Below, one piece after another: positions 7,460 through 16,206 of a DNA stretch of 34,028 nucleotides. Within the stretch, counting starts at the first letter, position 1, and each line of letters begins with the position of its first letter. The notes beneath the pieces were generated by a model. The model did no database searches and was not told where the DNA came from. It was given only the letters and a program-made list of their open reading frames with translations. The translations under genes and the position numbers were made by a program. The DNA is from Bacteroidota bacterium (GTDB taxonomy: Bacteria; Bacteroidota; Bacteroidia; CAILMK01; JAAYUY01): assembly GCA_016776505.1 (NCBI GenBank), contig JADHTG010000035.1, forward strand, positions 1 to 34,028, read 5' to 3'.

Positions 7460-9385
7460 ATGAAATCTGCTTTGACCATATTGATTATCCTCTTAACTCA
7501 ATCTCTTACTTTTTCACAAGACTACCAACATCAATTAGACTCCATTTGGAAAGTGATCAGTAAAAGCAGCGAGGATACGGTGGAGATCATGGCACTGTTT
7601 GAACTCACCTTCACCTACCCGCCATCTCAAATAGATTCTTCAATTCATTATGCTAATGAAGCATTAAAACTTTCGAAAGAAATAAAATACAATTATGGAG
7701 TTTCTTATGCATATTTTCGATTGGGAAGACTTTATGAGAAAAAGGCTGATTACAATAAGGCAATTTTCTATTATCAAAAAAAGCTCTCCTTTAATGAGAA
7801 AACAAACGATCTTGAAGCGCAATATGCCGCCAACGGAGATATTGGCTATATGTACCATTACCTGGGCATGTACGATAAATCCATTTCTCATCATCATGAA
7901 TCTTTGAAGATAGCCGAACAACTGGAAGATTCTTCCAAAATATCCATGTGCCTCAATAATATTGGTACTGTATATGATGCCTGGGGCAGACCAAAGAAAG
8001 CACTTGAATATTATATGCAGACAATTGAAATCGATGAAAAATTGAATGATAATTATGGAATTGCGTATACTTACAATAACATGGGTCGTGTCTATAATGC
8101 ATTGATGCAGCCTGACAGTTCTATCCTATATTTTAATAAATCTTTAAAAATTAAAAGAGAAACCGGAAATATAAAAGGAATTGCAGCCAGCTTGAGTAAT
8201 ATTGGAATATTATACTATTCAATTAAAGATTATGACAGGGCCATTAGCAGTTGGGAAGAAGCCCTGGAAATCTACAGGGAAATTGAAGATAAAACTGAAG
8301 AAGCCTCTATACTGAATAACCTGAGTGCAGTATATGGTGAAATTGGAAATTTAGATAAAAGTTACCAATACATCACGAAAGCCTATGCGATTGCAAAGGA
8401 AATAGACTATCCCGATTTACACATTGAAATATATAATTCATTATCAGCCATTTACGCTAAAAAAGGAGATTACAAAAATGCACTGAAGTACCACCAGCTT
8501 TATACTACGGTAAAAGATTCTGTTTTCAACCTGGAGAAAAACAAACAACTTGAAGAACTGGAAACTGTTTATCAAACTGAAAAAAAAGAACAACAAATTA
8601 AACTGCAGGAAACTGAAATTGCTAAAAAAGATGCAGAGGTCAAAAAGCAGCGAGCGCAGCGGAATATTTTCATTATTAGTTTTGGGTTGATCTTATTGTT
8701 TGCAATTTATGTTATTAACAGCATCAGGCGCATTGCAAAGGAAAAGGCCAAATCTGAACGTCTTCTGTTAAATACATTGCCGATCAAGGTTGTAAATGAT
8801 TTAAAACTCAAAGGAAAAACAGAACCTGAAAGTTTTACAAATGTGACAGTTTATTTTTCTGATGTGGTCGGTTTTACCAATGTGTCTTCACATTTAGACC
8901 CAAAACAATTGATTAATGAATTGAACGATGTCTTTACAGCATTTGATGATATCATGGAAAGCAATCATTGTGAACGAATAAAAACTATTGGAGATGCTTA
9001 CATGGCAGTTTGTGGCATGCCTGAAGAAAACGCAGATCATGCGATAAATATGCTGAATGCATCTATTGAGATCAAGAATTATCTGGAAAAAAGAAATGAA
9101 GGACAAGCTATTAGTTGGAAAATTCGGATTGGATTGCATTCAGGAAAAGTGGTTGGCGGGATTGTGGGCGTCAGGAAATATATATATGATGTTTTTGGTG
9201 ACACGATCAACACAGCTTCACGTATGGAGAGCAATTCAGAGCCTATGCGCATCAACATCAGTCATGTGACCTACCAACTGGTAAAAGATCATTTTGAAGA
9301 AAAGCAAAATATTCATTTTACAAAACGTGAACCCATTGAAGTGAAAGGCAAAGGGCAAATGGATATGTATTTTGTGAATTGCTGA
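7460..9385 (+). CDS. TPR-repeat membrane protein with class III adenylate cyclase domain
   Basis: A 641-aa signalling protein. Residues 1-19 are a signal peptide. About 45-355 consist of tetratricopeptide repeats (recurring A..LN.IG..Y....), predicted to be periplasmic. A charged coiled-coil at about 360-400 leads to one membrane helix (402-420). The cytoplasmic C-terminus (about 455-625) is a class III nucleotidyl cyclase domain: metal-binding Asp468 (FSDVVGF) and Asp512 (TIGDAY), transition-state Asn584 and Arg588 (NTASRM). Lys508 and Asp577 occupy the base-selecting positions expected for ATP, so cyclic AMP is the likely product. The layout suggests that a protein or peptide partner bound by the repeats controls cyclase activity. 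The gene has its own candidate promoter and follows a terminator. No cAMP receptor gene is visible nearby. Confidence 0.9.
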   Translation: MKSALTILIILLTQSLTFSQDYQHQLDSIWKVISKSSEDTVEIMALFELTFTYPPSQIDSSIHYANEALKLSKEIKYNYGVSYAYFRLGRLYEKKADYNKAIFYYQKKLSFNEKTNDLEAQYAANGDIGYMYHYLGMYDKSISHHHESLKIAEQLEDSSKISMCLNNIGTVYDAWGRPKKALEYYMQTIEIDEKLNDNYGIAYTYNNMGRVYNALMQPDSSILYFNKSLKIKRETGNIKGIAASLSNIGILYYSIKDYDRAISSWEEALEIYREIEDKTEEASILNNLSAVYGEIGNLDKSYQYITKAYAIAKEIDYPDLHIEIYNSLSAIYAKKGDYKNALKYHQLYTTVKDSVFNLEKNKQLEELETVYQTEKKEQQIKLQETEIAKKDAEVKKQRAQRNIFIISFGLILLFAIYVINSIRRIAKEKAKSERLLLNTLPIKVVNDLKLKGKTEPESFTNVTVYFSDVVGFTNVSSHLDPKQLINELNDVFTAFDDIMESNHCERIKTIGDAYMAVCGMPEENADHAINMLNASIEIKNYLEKRNEGQAISWKIRIGLHSGKVVGGIVGVRKYIYDVFGDTINTASRMESNSEPMRINISHVTYQLVKDHFEEKQNIHFTKREPIEVKGKGQMDMYFVNC

Positions 9386-9479
9386 AAGAACTGCATTTTT
9401 TCTTTATATATGAAGGCGATACGACCGAATTTAAAAATTCTTTTCTCCTTCGTAAATTTGAAGCATCAAATCCCGGCAA

Positions 9480-10661
9480 ATGGACAAACCACCTTATTCG
9501 AAATACGCTCATCATTGGTCAATTGATAAGGAATTTGTGTTTTTAAACCATGGATCTTTTGGTGCTTGCCCGATTGAAATTCTTGCAAAACAGCATGAAT
9601 ACAGGAAACGAATGGAATCTCAACCCCTGCGTTTTTTTGTCAGAGAACTTGAGAAACCATACAATGAATCCAAATCCAGGCTGGCCTCTTTTATTGGCAG
9701 CAAACCTGAAAATACTGTTTTTGTCCGAAATGCAACTTCTGGAGTAAATACAGTCTTGAAATCTCTGGACTTCAATATGGGTGATGAAATCATTTGTTGC
9801 AATCATATGTATCCTGCTATTAGAAATACGCTGAATTTTCTGAGGGATAATCAAAAGGTAATCATCCGCGAGGCCATCATTCCTTATCAGATAGAATCCG
9901 CTCAGCAGATCGTTGATGCACTCCTGAACCTTAAAACTGAAAAAACAAAACTGCTATTAATCGACCACATCTCATCACCAACGGGTATACTTTTTCCTGT
10001 CGAAGAGCTTGTCGTTCGTTTCAATGAATTTGGAATTGACACCCTTGTAGATGGAGCACATGCACCCGGCACAGTGGATCTGAATCTTGAAAAAATAGCT
10101 GCTGCCTACTATACCGGAAACTGCCATAAATGGATTTGTTCCCCCAAAGGTTCTGCATTTTTGTATGTCAGACAGGATAAGCAAAAGGAGATCAAACCTT
10201 TGACAACCAGTCTGGTCGCTGGTAATAACTTCACATTTGAACAACAATTTTCATGGCAGGGCACTGAAGATCCTACTGCTTATTTATGTGTAGGAGATAC
10301 CATTGATTATATGAATGGACTTTATCCCGGTGGATGGCCCGGAATAATTCAAAAAAATCATGAATTAGCCCTGGAAGCTAGAAGCAAGATTTGTGAAAGC
10401 TTAAAAGTAGATCCAGCAATACCTGATGGTCTGGTCGCTAACCTGGCATCCATCCATCTTCCCGACTCGAAAGATTTACAAACAAACAGATCAAGTCCTT
10501 TTGACAGCCTGATGGATAGCCTGTACCATGAATTCAAAATTGAAGTTTTCATAACCTACTGGCCTGAATTTCCAAAAAGATTATTGCGCATTTCACCGCA
10601 ACTATATAATACAATGGAGCAATATAAATATCTTTTAAACGCAATAAACAAAATAATTTAA
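9480..10661 (+). CDS. PLP-dependent class V aminotransferase, isopenicillin-N epimerase-like
   Basis: A 393-aa fold-type I PLP enzyme. It opens with the FLNHGSFG motif seen in CefD-like proteins, has NATSGVN for cofactor-phosphate binding, DGAHAPG with Asp191 for the pyridine nitrogen, and the Schiff-base lysine Lys217 in HKW. Members of this family include isopenicillin N epimerase, cysteine desulfurase-like enzymes and many of unknown substrate. Nothing around it suggests beta-lactam synthesis, so the epimerase name is only a family label. Its TAA stop shares one base with the ATG of the following oxidoreductase (TAATG), which implies coupled translation and perhaps a joint task in amine or amino-acid metabolism. 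Substrate unknown. Confidence 0.85.
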   Translation: MDKPPYSKYAHHWSIDKEFVFLNHGSFGACPIEILAKQHEYRKRMESQPLRFFVRELEKPYNESKSRLASFIGSKPENTVFVRNATSGVNTVLKSLDFNMGDEIICCNHMYPAIRNTLNFLRDNQKVIIREAIIPYQIESAQQIVDALLNLKTEKTKLLLIDHISSPTGILFPVEELVVRFNEFGIDTLVDGAHAPGTVDLNLEKIAAAYYTGNCHKWICSPKGSAFLYVRQDKQKEIKPLTTSLVAGNNFTFEQQFSWQGTEDPTAYLCVGDTIDYMNGLYPGGWPGIIQKNHELALEARSKICESLKVDPAIPDGLVANLASIHLPDSKDLQTNRSSPFDSLMDSLYHEFKIEVFITYWPEFPKRLLRISPQLYNTMEQYKYLLNAINKII

Positions 10662-11608
10662 TGTCAAACAAAATCACACAACTTTTTAATATCAAATACC
10701 CCATCATCCAGGCCGGAATGATCTGGTGCAGTGGATGGGAACTGGCTTCAGCTGTCAGCAATGCAGGTGGTTTGGGTTTGATCGGTTCAGGCTCTATGTA
10801 TCCTGATGTTTTGCGCACACATATCCAGAAATGCAAAGCAGCAACTGATAAGGCATTTGGTGTGAATGTACCATTGATTTACCCTCAAACCGATGATCAT
10901 ATTCAAATCATTATAGATGAAGGAGTAAAAATAGTTTTCACCTCTGCTGGAAATCCTAAAAAATGGACCCGACATTTGAAAGATCATGGGATCAAAGTGG
11001 TTCATGTTATTGCCAACACCAAATTCGCCATCAAATGCCAGGAAGCCAGGGTAGATGCCATAGTAGCTGAAGGATTTGAGGCTGGTGGACATAATGGAAT
11101 CGAGGAAACCACCACCATGGCACTCATCCCGCAAGTGAGGGAAGTTACTGATCTACCCCTAATTGCAGCGGGTGGAATTGGAACAGGCCGGACTATGCTT
11201 GCTGCATTTGTACTCGGTGCTGATGGTGTTCAGATCGGTTCACGCTTTGTTGCCACACCAGAATCCTCTGCCCATCCTCTTTTTAAAAAAGAAGTGATTA
11301 AAGCCAAAGATGGGGATACCAAACTTACCTTGAAGCAGGTTGTTCCTGTGCGATTGATCAAAAACAAATTCTTTCATGAGATTGAAGTCATGCAGCAAAA
11401 AGGAGCAGGAATTGATGTGTTGAAAGAAAAACTGGGAAAAGGGCGCGCTAAAATGGGGATGTTTGAAGGCGACCTGGATGAGGGAGAACTTGAAATAGGA
11501 CAGGTTTCAGGTCTTATACATGAAATAAAACCAGCGGAAGAAATTGTGAAGGAAATCATGGAGGAGTTTGAGCAAGCTTGGAATGATGTTGGAAAGATAC
11601 CAATTTAA
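10661..11608 (+). CDS. FMN-dependent nitronate monooxygenase / FabK-like TIM-barrel oxidoreductase
   Basis: A 315-aa protein of the 2-nitropropane dioxygenase/enoyl-ACP reductase II family. Visible features are the N-terminal PIIQAGM strand, AEGFEAGGH (136-144) with the conserved His144 near the flavin, and the phosphate-binding segments GGIGTG (171-176) and GADGVQIGSRF. The family oxidises alkyl nitronates or reduces enoyl-ACP; these are hard to separate by eye. The AGGH motif is shared by both, and the C-terminal extension (GKGRAKMGMFEGDLDEGELEIG, with Gly-rich turns) resembles the NMO side. The start overlaps the stop of the aminotransferase by one base, so the two proteins are made together. 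The role is uncertain. Confidence 0.82.
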   Translation: MSNKITQLFNIKYPIIQAGMIWCSGWELASAVSNAGGLGLIGSGSMYPDVLRTHIQKCKAATDKAFGVNVPLIYPQTDDHIQIIIDEGVKIVFTSAGNPKKWTRHLKDHGIKVVHVIANTKFAIKCQEARVDAIVAEGFEAGGHNGIEETTTMALIPQVREVTDLPLIAAGGIGTGRTMLAAFVLGADGVQIGSRFVATPESSAHPLFKKEVIKAKDGDTKLTLKQVVPVRLIKNKFFHEIEVMQQKGAGIDVLKEKLGKGRAKMGMFEGDLDEGELEIGQVSGLIHEIKPAEEIVKEIMEEFEQAWNDVGKIPI

Positions 11609-11871
11609 TTTCATCATCCGGTTGGTGTTATCACCCAAAGGGTTAAGGATAAGTAATTAAATACAATGTGCAACGAAATGCAATTTTTCAGTAAAAACAC
11701 CAATAAAAGGGTAGATCATATATGAAAATCAAAATTCAATCTTTGTAGGACTCTGTTTCTCTTTATACTTTGTTTCAAAATAAATTCATTATAGCTAGTG
11801 TTTCGTGTCTTAATAAGCATTAAAATCTAAGATCATCATTATTTGCTTAATAAATTTTCAAATACATTTAC

Positions 11872-11879
11872 TATTTTTG
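11872..11879 (+). promoter_or_regulatory. Candidate -7 promoter element of the toxin-antitoxin operon
   Basis: TATTTTTG fits TAnnTTTG and lies 17 bp before the antitoxin start, which would give a short leader. The nearest upstream TTTG (11842) is 26 bp away, too far for an ideal -33 box. Confidence 0.4.
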
Positions 11880-11896
11880 TATAAGAGTCAAGTAAA

Positions 11897-12112
11897 ATGA
11901 AAACAATAACTATAGATATTGCAGATAGCATCTATAAAACTTTTCTAAACTTTCTTAAATTACTACCAAAAGAAAGTATTAGAATCCATGAAGATGATTC
12001 TGATAAATTGAGTGTAGATGAAAAACAGGAAGTTTACAGACTAAAGAAGCAGATAGAAAAAAAAGATTTTAACGAATTCGACAAATGGGATGACATTGAA
12101 AAGAAAATATGA
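11897..12112 (+). CDS. Putative antitoxin of a type II toxin-antitoxin pair
   Basis: A 71-aa acidic protein with a short N-terminal beta strand (MKTITIDIADS), a helical middle and a charged, probably disordered C-terminus. This is the usual shape of a RelB/Phd-like antitoxin whose tail wraps the toxin. I cannot place it in a specific antitoxin family from sequence alone. The call rests on the neighbour: its stop overlaps the start of a RelE/ParE-type toxin by four bases (ATGA). Such antitoxins normally bind their own promoter; no clear operator palindrome is visible. Confidence 0.65.
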   Translation: MKTITIDIADSIYKTFLNFLKLLPKESIRIHEDDSDKLSVDEKQEVYRLKKQIEKKDFNEFDKWDDIEKKI

Positions 12113-12384
12113 AATACATTCTTCTCATTTCCAAATCTGTAACGAAATTTATACTATCTAGAAATCAAAAAGAACAGGCAATATTCAAAATTAAGTTAAA
12201 TCTGCTAATTGAAAATCCATTTTCTCATCCCCAATTGGATATAAAATCCATGAAAGGCCAGCAGAACATTTATAGATTACGAATTGGAAAATACAAGTTG
12301 ATCTATCAGGTGGATGGTGACAAATTAATCGTATTTATGATGACCGCAGGTATGAGGGGTGATGTATATAAATCTCACTATTAA
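12109..12384 (+). CDS. RelE/ParE superfamily toxin
   Basis: A 91-aa basic protein with the RelE/ParE layout: N-terminal strand and two helices carrying Lys/Arg, then MKGQQNIYRLRIGKYKLIY, where the G.Y..R.G.Y...Y pattern is characteristic, and a C-terminal strand with Arg and Tyr (AGMRGDVY). Members cut mRNA on the ribosome or poison gyrase; the basic residues in IYRLRIGKYK favour the mRNA-interferase side but do not prove it. It is translated from an ATG overlapping the antitoxin stop, giving the common antitoxin-first order. The pair lies in an AT-rich accessory spot with a YdeI-like gene and repeats downstream. Confidence 0.8.
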   Translation: MKYILLISKSVTKFILSRNQKEQAIFKIKLNLLIENPFSHPQLDIKSMKGQQNIYRLRIGKYKLIYQVDGDKLIVFMMTAGMRGDVYKSHY

Positions 12385-12402
12385 TTTTCAATATTTAAAT
12401 TA

Positions 12403-12969
12403 GTGGAATTATTTTTCAAAGACAGACAAAAATTCCGTCAATGGCTCAAGACAAAGCATGACAAAGAATCAGAATTATGGCTGGTGTACTATAAAAAACA
12501 TACAGGAGAAGAATGCATTTCCTACAACGATGCTGTTGAGGAAGCCCTTTGTTTCGGCTGGATCGATGGTAAAGTTAAAAGTCTGGATGACCGACAATAT
12601 ATGCAAAGATTCACTCCTCGAAAACCGCGAAGTATCTGGTCCAAAGCGAACAAAGAAAGATGCCTGAAAATGATCAGGGAAAGAAAAATGACAAAAGCCG
12701 GACTCAAGCTTATTGAAGAAGCAAAAAAATCCGGTTGGTGGGAAAAAGCTTATCATACCACAAATAAGAAAGTTGAAATCAAAAGTGATTTTAAAAAAGC
12801 ATTAAAAAACAATCCTGAAGCTGAACGATTCTTTCTTTCAATGACTGATTCTCAAAAAAATCAATACTTGATTTATATTGATATGGCAAAGCAGCATCAA
12901 ACAAAAATAAGAAGAATGAAACGGGTAATCGAGAGATTGGAAAAGAAGCTGAAACCGGGGATGATGTGA
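12403..12969 (+). CDS. YdeI/OmpD-associated family protein (GTG start)
   Basis: A 188-aa cytoplasmic protein matching the YdeI/OmpD-associated family: LWLVYYKKHTG, then SYNDAVEEALCFGWIDG, RFTPRK and MTKAGL occur in the usual order, with a Lys/Arg-rich helical C-terminus. The only start compatible with homology is GTG at 12403, because an in-frame stop (the toxin's TAA at 12382-12384) precedes it and no ATG lies between. The E. coli relative has been linked to stress and peptide tolerance, but the biochemical role is unknown. It lies 18 bp after the toxin gene and may be read through from the toxin-antitoxin promoter. Confidence 0.8.
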   Translation: MELFFKDRQKFRQWLKTKHDKESELWLVYYKKHTGEECISYNDAVEEALCFGWIDGKVKSLDDRQYMQRFTPRKPRSIWSKANKERCLKMIRERKMTKAGLKLIEEAKKSGWWEKAYHTTNKKVEIKSDFKKALKNNPEAERFFLSMTDSQKNQYLIYIDMAKQHQTKIRRMKRVIERLEKKLKPGMM

Positions 12970-12970
12970 T

Positions 12971-13056
12971 CTGGCTAGAGGTTGCTGGCAGCTGGTTACT
13001 GGCAATTACTCGATACTCGGTTCTCGTTTCTCGCAAAATCGCAAAGAACGCAAAGG
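12971..13056. repeat. Degenerate 7-bp tandem array followed by CGCAAA-type units
   Basis: Nine 7-bp units tile exactly from 12971 to 13033. They begin with CTGGCTA, pass through CTGGCAG, CTGGTTA and CTGGCAA, and then change to NNNCTCG-type units (TTACTCG, ATACTCG, GTTCTCG, TTTCTCG). Three CAAA-starting units of 7-9 bp follow. The array lies between the ends of two convergent genes. To 13253 the rest of this gap holds only short palindromes (GTCC AAA GGAC, CTCC CGT GGAG) and no gene. Confidence 0.6.
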
Positions 13057-13253
13057 GAAAAATCTGAAGCAGCAATTACTGATTCCCAAAAACTTTCCCA
13101 TAAGGTCCAAAGGACTCTCCCGTGGAGGATGCATTCGGCACAACTTTGATCCCCCATTTCATAACCAATTTTGAACAATAGAATAACGAATGATGAATTG
13201 ATATGAGTACTAAATTTGGTCAATCTTATTCAGGCAGGGACAACTTTTAATTT

Positions 13254-14513
13254 TCAACTAATTAACCTCCCTGCACTCTCCCCCGCCAGCCAGCCTGTTG
13301 AAAAAGCAATCTGTAAATTATAACCTCCTGTATCTCCGTCCAGATCCATCACTTCACCTGCAAAATAAAGATTTTTCACCAGTTTTGATTCCATTGTTTT
13401 TGAATTGATCTCGTCTACACATATACCTCCGGCAGTTATAATTGCTTCCTTAAACGATCTGTTCCCGACTATATTAAAAGGCAAGTTTTTCATTAGTTTT
13501 CTAATATTCTTCCTTTCCAATGAAGATAGCTGGTGGCAAACTTTGGAAGGATCCAGATTTAATGAATTAATAAAAACATGAATTAAGTTGCCAGGCAGCC
13601 AAAGTCTGAAAACAGTAATCAATTGCTTCTTCCCATTTTCATCCAGGTCTCTTAATAAGCGCTCATCTAACTGCTTGTCGGTTAAAGCAGGCTTTAAGTC
13701 GATACTTACTACAACCTTATTCCTATTTCTTAACGCATCAACAACTGTTCTGCTTAAAGTTAAAATAATTGGCCCTGAAAGTCCAAAATGAGTTATTATC
13801 AACTCTCCAAATTCATCTTTTACTTTTTTCCCGTTTATCCAAACAGAAGCTCTGACATTTTTTAAACGCAAGTCATGATGTTTTTCAACAAAGGATTCCG
13901 TTGCGACCAAAGGGACCAGGGAGGGACGTGCTTCTATCAAAGTATGTCCATATTGAGTTGCTATTTTGTAGCCTTCTCCGGTTGATCCAGTTGCAGGATA
14001 GGATTTTCCCCCGCTTGCCAGTATCACATGATCAGCATAATAATCTTCCATGCCTAAATCCCTGATTACCCTGACTCCTTTTATACAATCACTTTCCAGC
14101 AGGAGTTCTTGCACAGAAGTGTTTAACTTGACCTCAACTGAATACTGCTTCATCCAACTGAATAAAGCATCTAAAACATCCGAAGCCTTTGAGGATGAGG
14201 GGAAATAACGGCCTCCTCTCTCCAAAGAAATTTCCAATCCCTGCTTAGTCAGTAAATTTATTATATCCGAATTATAAAATAACGACAGGGCATGTTTTAA
14301 GAATCGTCCGTTAGGATGAACGTGTTTAATGAACTCTGAGATGGGTGCATTATTTGTTATATTACATCGCCCCTTACCTGTTATCAATAATTTTCGGCCA
14401 GGACTTCTCATTTTTTCCAGCAGTAAGACCTTTAATCCACGTTCTCCGGCTCTTCCCGCAGCCATAATACCTGCAGGTCCTCCACCAATAACAATCAGTC
14501 CATACTTTTTCAT
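13254..14513 (-). CDS. BaiN/HI0933-type NAD(P)/FAD-dependent oxidoreductase
   Basis: A 419-aa flavoprotein of the HI0933 (YhiN/BaiN) family. The N-terminus carries the FAD Rossmann motif GGGPAG and LLEK, followed by the family signature PGRKLLITGKGRCNITN, and ends with FAGEVMDLDGDTGGYNLQ and AFSTGWLAG, which place the flavin. The middle third is the inserted beta-barrel domain. BaiN of gut clostridia reduces bile-acid intermediates, but most members have no known substrate and are widespread housekeeping-like proteins. The gene is alone on the minus strand, divergent from the acyl-CoA dehydrogenase gene and convergent with the YdeI-like gene, so no operon partner helps to define its role. Confidence 0.87.
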   Translation of the reverse strand: MKKYGLIVIGGGPAGIMAAGRAGERGLKVLLLEKMRSPGRKLLITGKGRCNITNNAPISEFIKHVHPNGRFLKHALSLFYNSDIINLLTKQGLEISLERGGRYFPSSSKASDVLDALFSWMKQYSVEVKLNTSVQELLLESDCIKGVRVIRDLGMEDYYADHVILASGGKSYPATGSTGEGYKIATQYGHTLIEARPSLVPLVATESFVEKHHDLRLKNVRASVWINGKKVKDEFGELIITHFGLSGPIILTLSRTVVDALRNRNKVVVSIDLKPALTDKQLDERLLRDLDENGKKQLITVFRLWLPGNLIHVFINSLNLDPSKVCHQLSSLERKNIRKLMKNLPFNIVGNRSFKEAIITAGGICVDEINSKTMESKLVKNLYFAGEVMDLDGDTGGYNLQIAFSTGWLAGESAGRLIS

Positions 14514-14844
14514 TTTTCAAACTTCGCAATTTGTTTTTTATATTTTGCACAAGTCATTTTTGAATTGAATCTTTTTTATTGGATAATAAATTTTAGATTC
14601 GACTAAGCAGGCAGTCATGTACCCACTTTACATTCTTCAATAAATTCAATTTTTCTACCATTAGGAGTAAGCAGAATTCTAGAAATTAAATTGATTTCGA
14701 GAGAATTTAATATCATCAAATTGTGGTTCAAAAATATTATTCTTCCCTCATGAATTGATTTTCTTAGTGGTCCTTATTTTTTATTAAAATATACTTATTT
14801 TTACTTATTGATTATGGAATTGACTAACGGTTTAAAACGCTAAT
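14514..14844. other. Intergenic region between divergent genes
   Basis: 331 AT-rich bases separate the BaiN-like gene and the acyl-CoA dehydrogenase gene and must hold both promoters, though I see no good TAnnTTTG box. On the minus strand a 52-codon open stretch (14615-14773) translates to a protein-like sequence ending RKIEFIEECKVGT, but it lacks a convincing start and I do not recognise it; it may be a gene remnant. Confidence 0.45.
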
Positions 14845-15984
14845 ATGAATTTTGAATTTACCGAAGAACAACTCATGATTCAGCAAGCAGCTCGTGATTT
14901 TGCACAAAGGGAACTAATCGATGATGTAATAGAAAGAGATCATAAAGCAGAATATCCGACAAAGCATGTGAAAACAATGGGAGAACTAGGTTTCATGGGT
15001 ATGATGGTCAGCCCGGACTATCTTGGTGGAGGCATGGATACAATTTCTTATGTCCTGGCATTGGAAGAAATTTCTAAAGTAGATGCTTCTTGTGCTGTGA
15101 TTATGTCTGTCAATTGTTCACTCGTTTGTTATGGAATTGAAAAATTCGGAACAGAAGAGCAAAAACAGAAATACCTGAAACCACTGGCAAGCGGCGAAAA
15201 AATTGGAGCATTTCTACTCTCTGAACCTGAAGCTGGTTCAGATGCTTCTCACCAAAAAACTTTGGCAGAAGATAAAGGCGACTACTATTTGGTAAATGGG
15301 ACAAAAAACTGGATAACCAGTGGGGCTACTGCCGCTACCTACGTATTAATTGCACAAACACATCCGGAACTAAAGCATAAAGGAATTAATGCCTTATTAG
15401 TTGACAAAGACACTCCTGGGGTGAGTATAGGGCCACATGAAGATAAAATGGGAATGCGCAGTTCCGATACCCACTCAGTCATGTTCACTGATGTCAAAGT
15501 ACCAAAAGAAAATCGTCTTGGGGAAGATGGCTTTGGATTTAAATTCGCCATGAAAACTCTGGAGGGCGGAAGAATAGGAATCGCAGCACAGGCATTGGGA
15601 TTAGCTTCAGGTGCATTGGAAAGATCTGTTCAATATTCCAAGGAAAGAAAAGCTTTTGGAACAGAAATTATGAACCATCAGGCTATTGCCTTTAAATTAT
15701 CCGACATGGCCGTCCAGGTTGAGAATGCAAGAAATCTTTGTCTGAAAGCTGCCTGGCTGAAAGACATGGATCAGCCTTATGGTCTTGCCAGTGCTATGGC
15801 TAAACAATATGCAGCTGACATAGCAATGGACGTGACTACTGAGGCAGTCCAGATCCATGGTGGCTATGGTTATGTTAAAGAATACCATGTAGAACGTTTT
15901 ATGCGGGAGGCAAAATTAACCCAGATCTATGAAGGAACGTCTGAGGTGCAGAAAATAGTGATTTCGAGAGATTTGCTAAAGTGA
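14845..15984 (+). CDS. bcd: Short-chain acyl-CoA dehydrogenase (butyryl-CoA dehydrogenase-like)
   Basis: A 379-aa soluble flavoenzyme that interconverts butyryl-CoA and crotonyl-CoA, exchanging electrons with ETF. The sequence shows FLLSEPEAGSDA (flavin and substrate binding), WITSG, the RKAFG segment with the FAD-binding arginine, QIHGGYGY, and the catalytic base Glu363 in IYEGTSE, the position used by short-chain enzymes. Length and N-terminus (MNFEFTEEQLMIQ) are normal. It precedes etfB and etfA, its electron-transfer partners, with a 222-bp gap. Isobutyryl-CoA or other branched substrates remain possible, since a butyryl/isobutyryl mutase is encoded nearby. Confidence 0.92.
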   Translation: MNFEFTEEQLMIQQAARDFAQRELIDDVIERDHKAEYPTKHVKTMGELGFMGMMVSPDYLGGGMDTISYVLALEEISKVDASCAVIMSVNCSLVCYGIEKFGTEEQKQKYLKPLASGEKIGAFLLSEPEAGSDASHQKTLAEDKGDYYLVNGTKNWITSGATAATYVLIAQTHPELKHKGINALLVDKDTPGVSIGPHEDKMGMRSSDTHSVMFTDVKVPKENRLGEDGFGFKFAMKTLEGGRIGIAAQALGLASGALERSVQYSKERKAFGTEIMNHQAIAFKLSDMAVQVENARNLCLKAAWLKDMDQPYGLASAMAKQYAADIAMDVTTEAVQIHGGYGYVKEYHVERFMREAKLTQIYEGTSEVQKIVISRDLLK

Positions 15985-16206
15985 TGAACTATTCCTGATT
16001 AAGGATCAGCTGGTTACAACCTTAGAATGTATGATCTCGGATTACAACAAAACGAAGAGAATTCTCAGGAAAATAAAAAAAGACAAGTGAATTTGATTAT
16101 AATTTGATCAAGATTACCGGACTTTATATTTTAAATAAGAAAAGGGTATAATTGTTCATGAGTAATTGAATCCAGATAAATGAAATTTTAATAAAAGTGA
16201 CAAAAA

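Noticed and set aside
9480..10661. Isopenicillin N epimerase as a beta-lactam biosynthesis gene
   Set aside because: No ACV synthetase or isopenicillin N synthase gene is present; only family-level similarity is supported.
14615..14773. 52-codon minus-strand open stretch with protein-like sequence
   Set aside because: It has no convincing start codon and no recognised relatives, so it is only noted as a possible remnant in the intergenic entry.
15985..16206. Short palindromes (GAGAATTCTC and CTGAT/ATCAG) between acyl-CoA dehydrogenase and etfB, considered as an operator or terminator
   Set aside because: They are short, not repeated near other promoters in the window, and have no T run.
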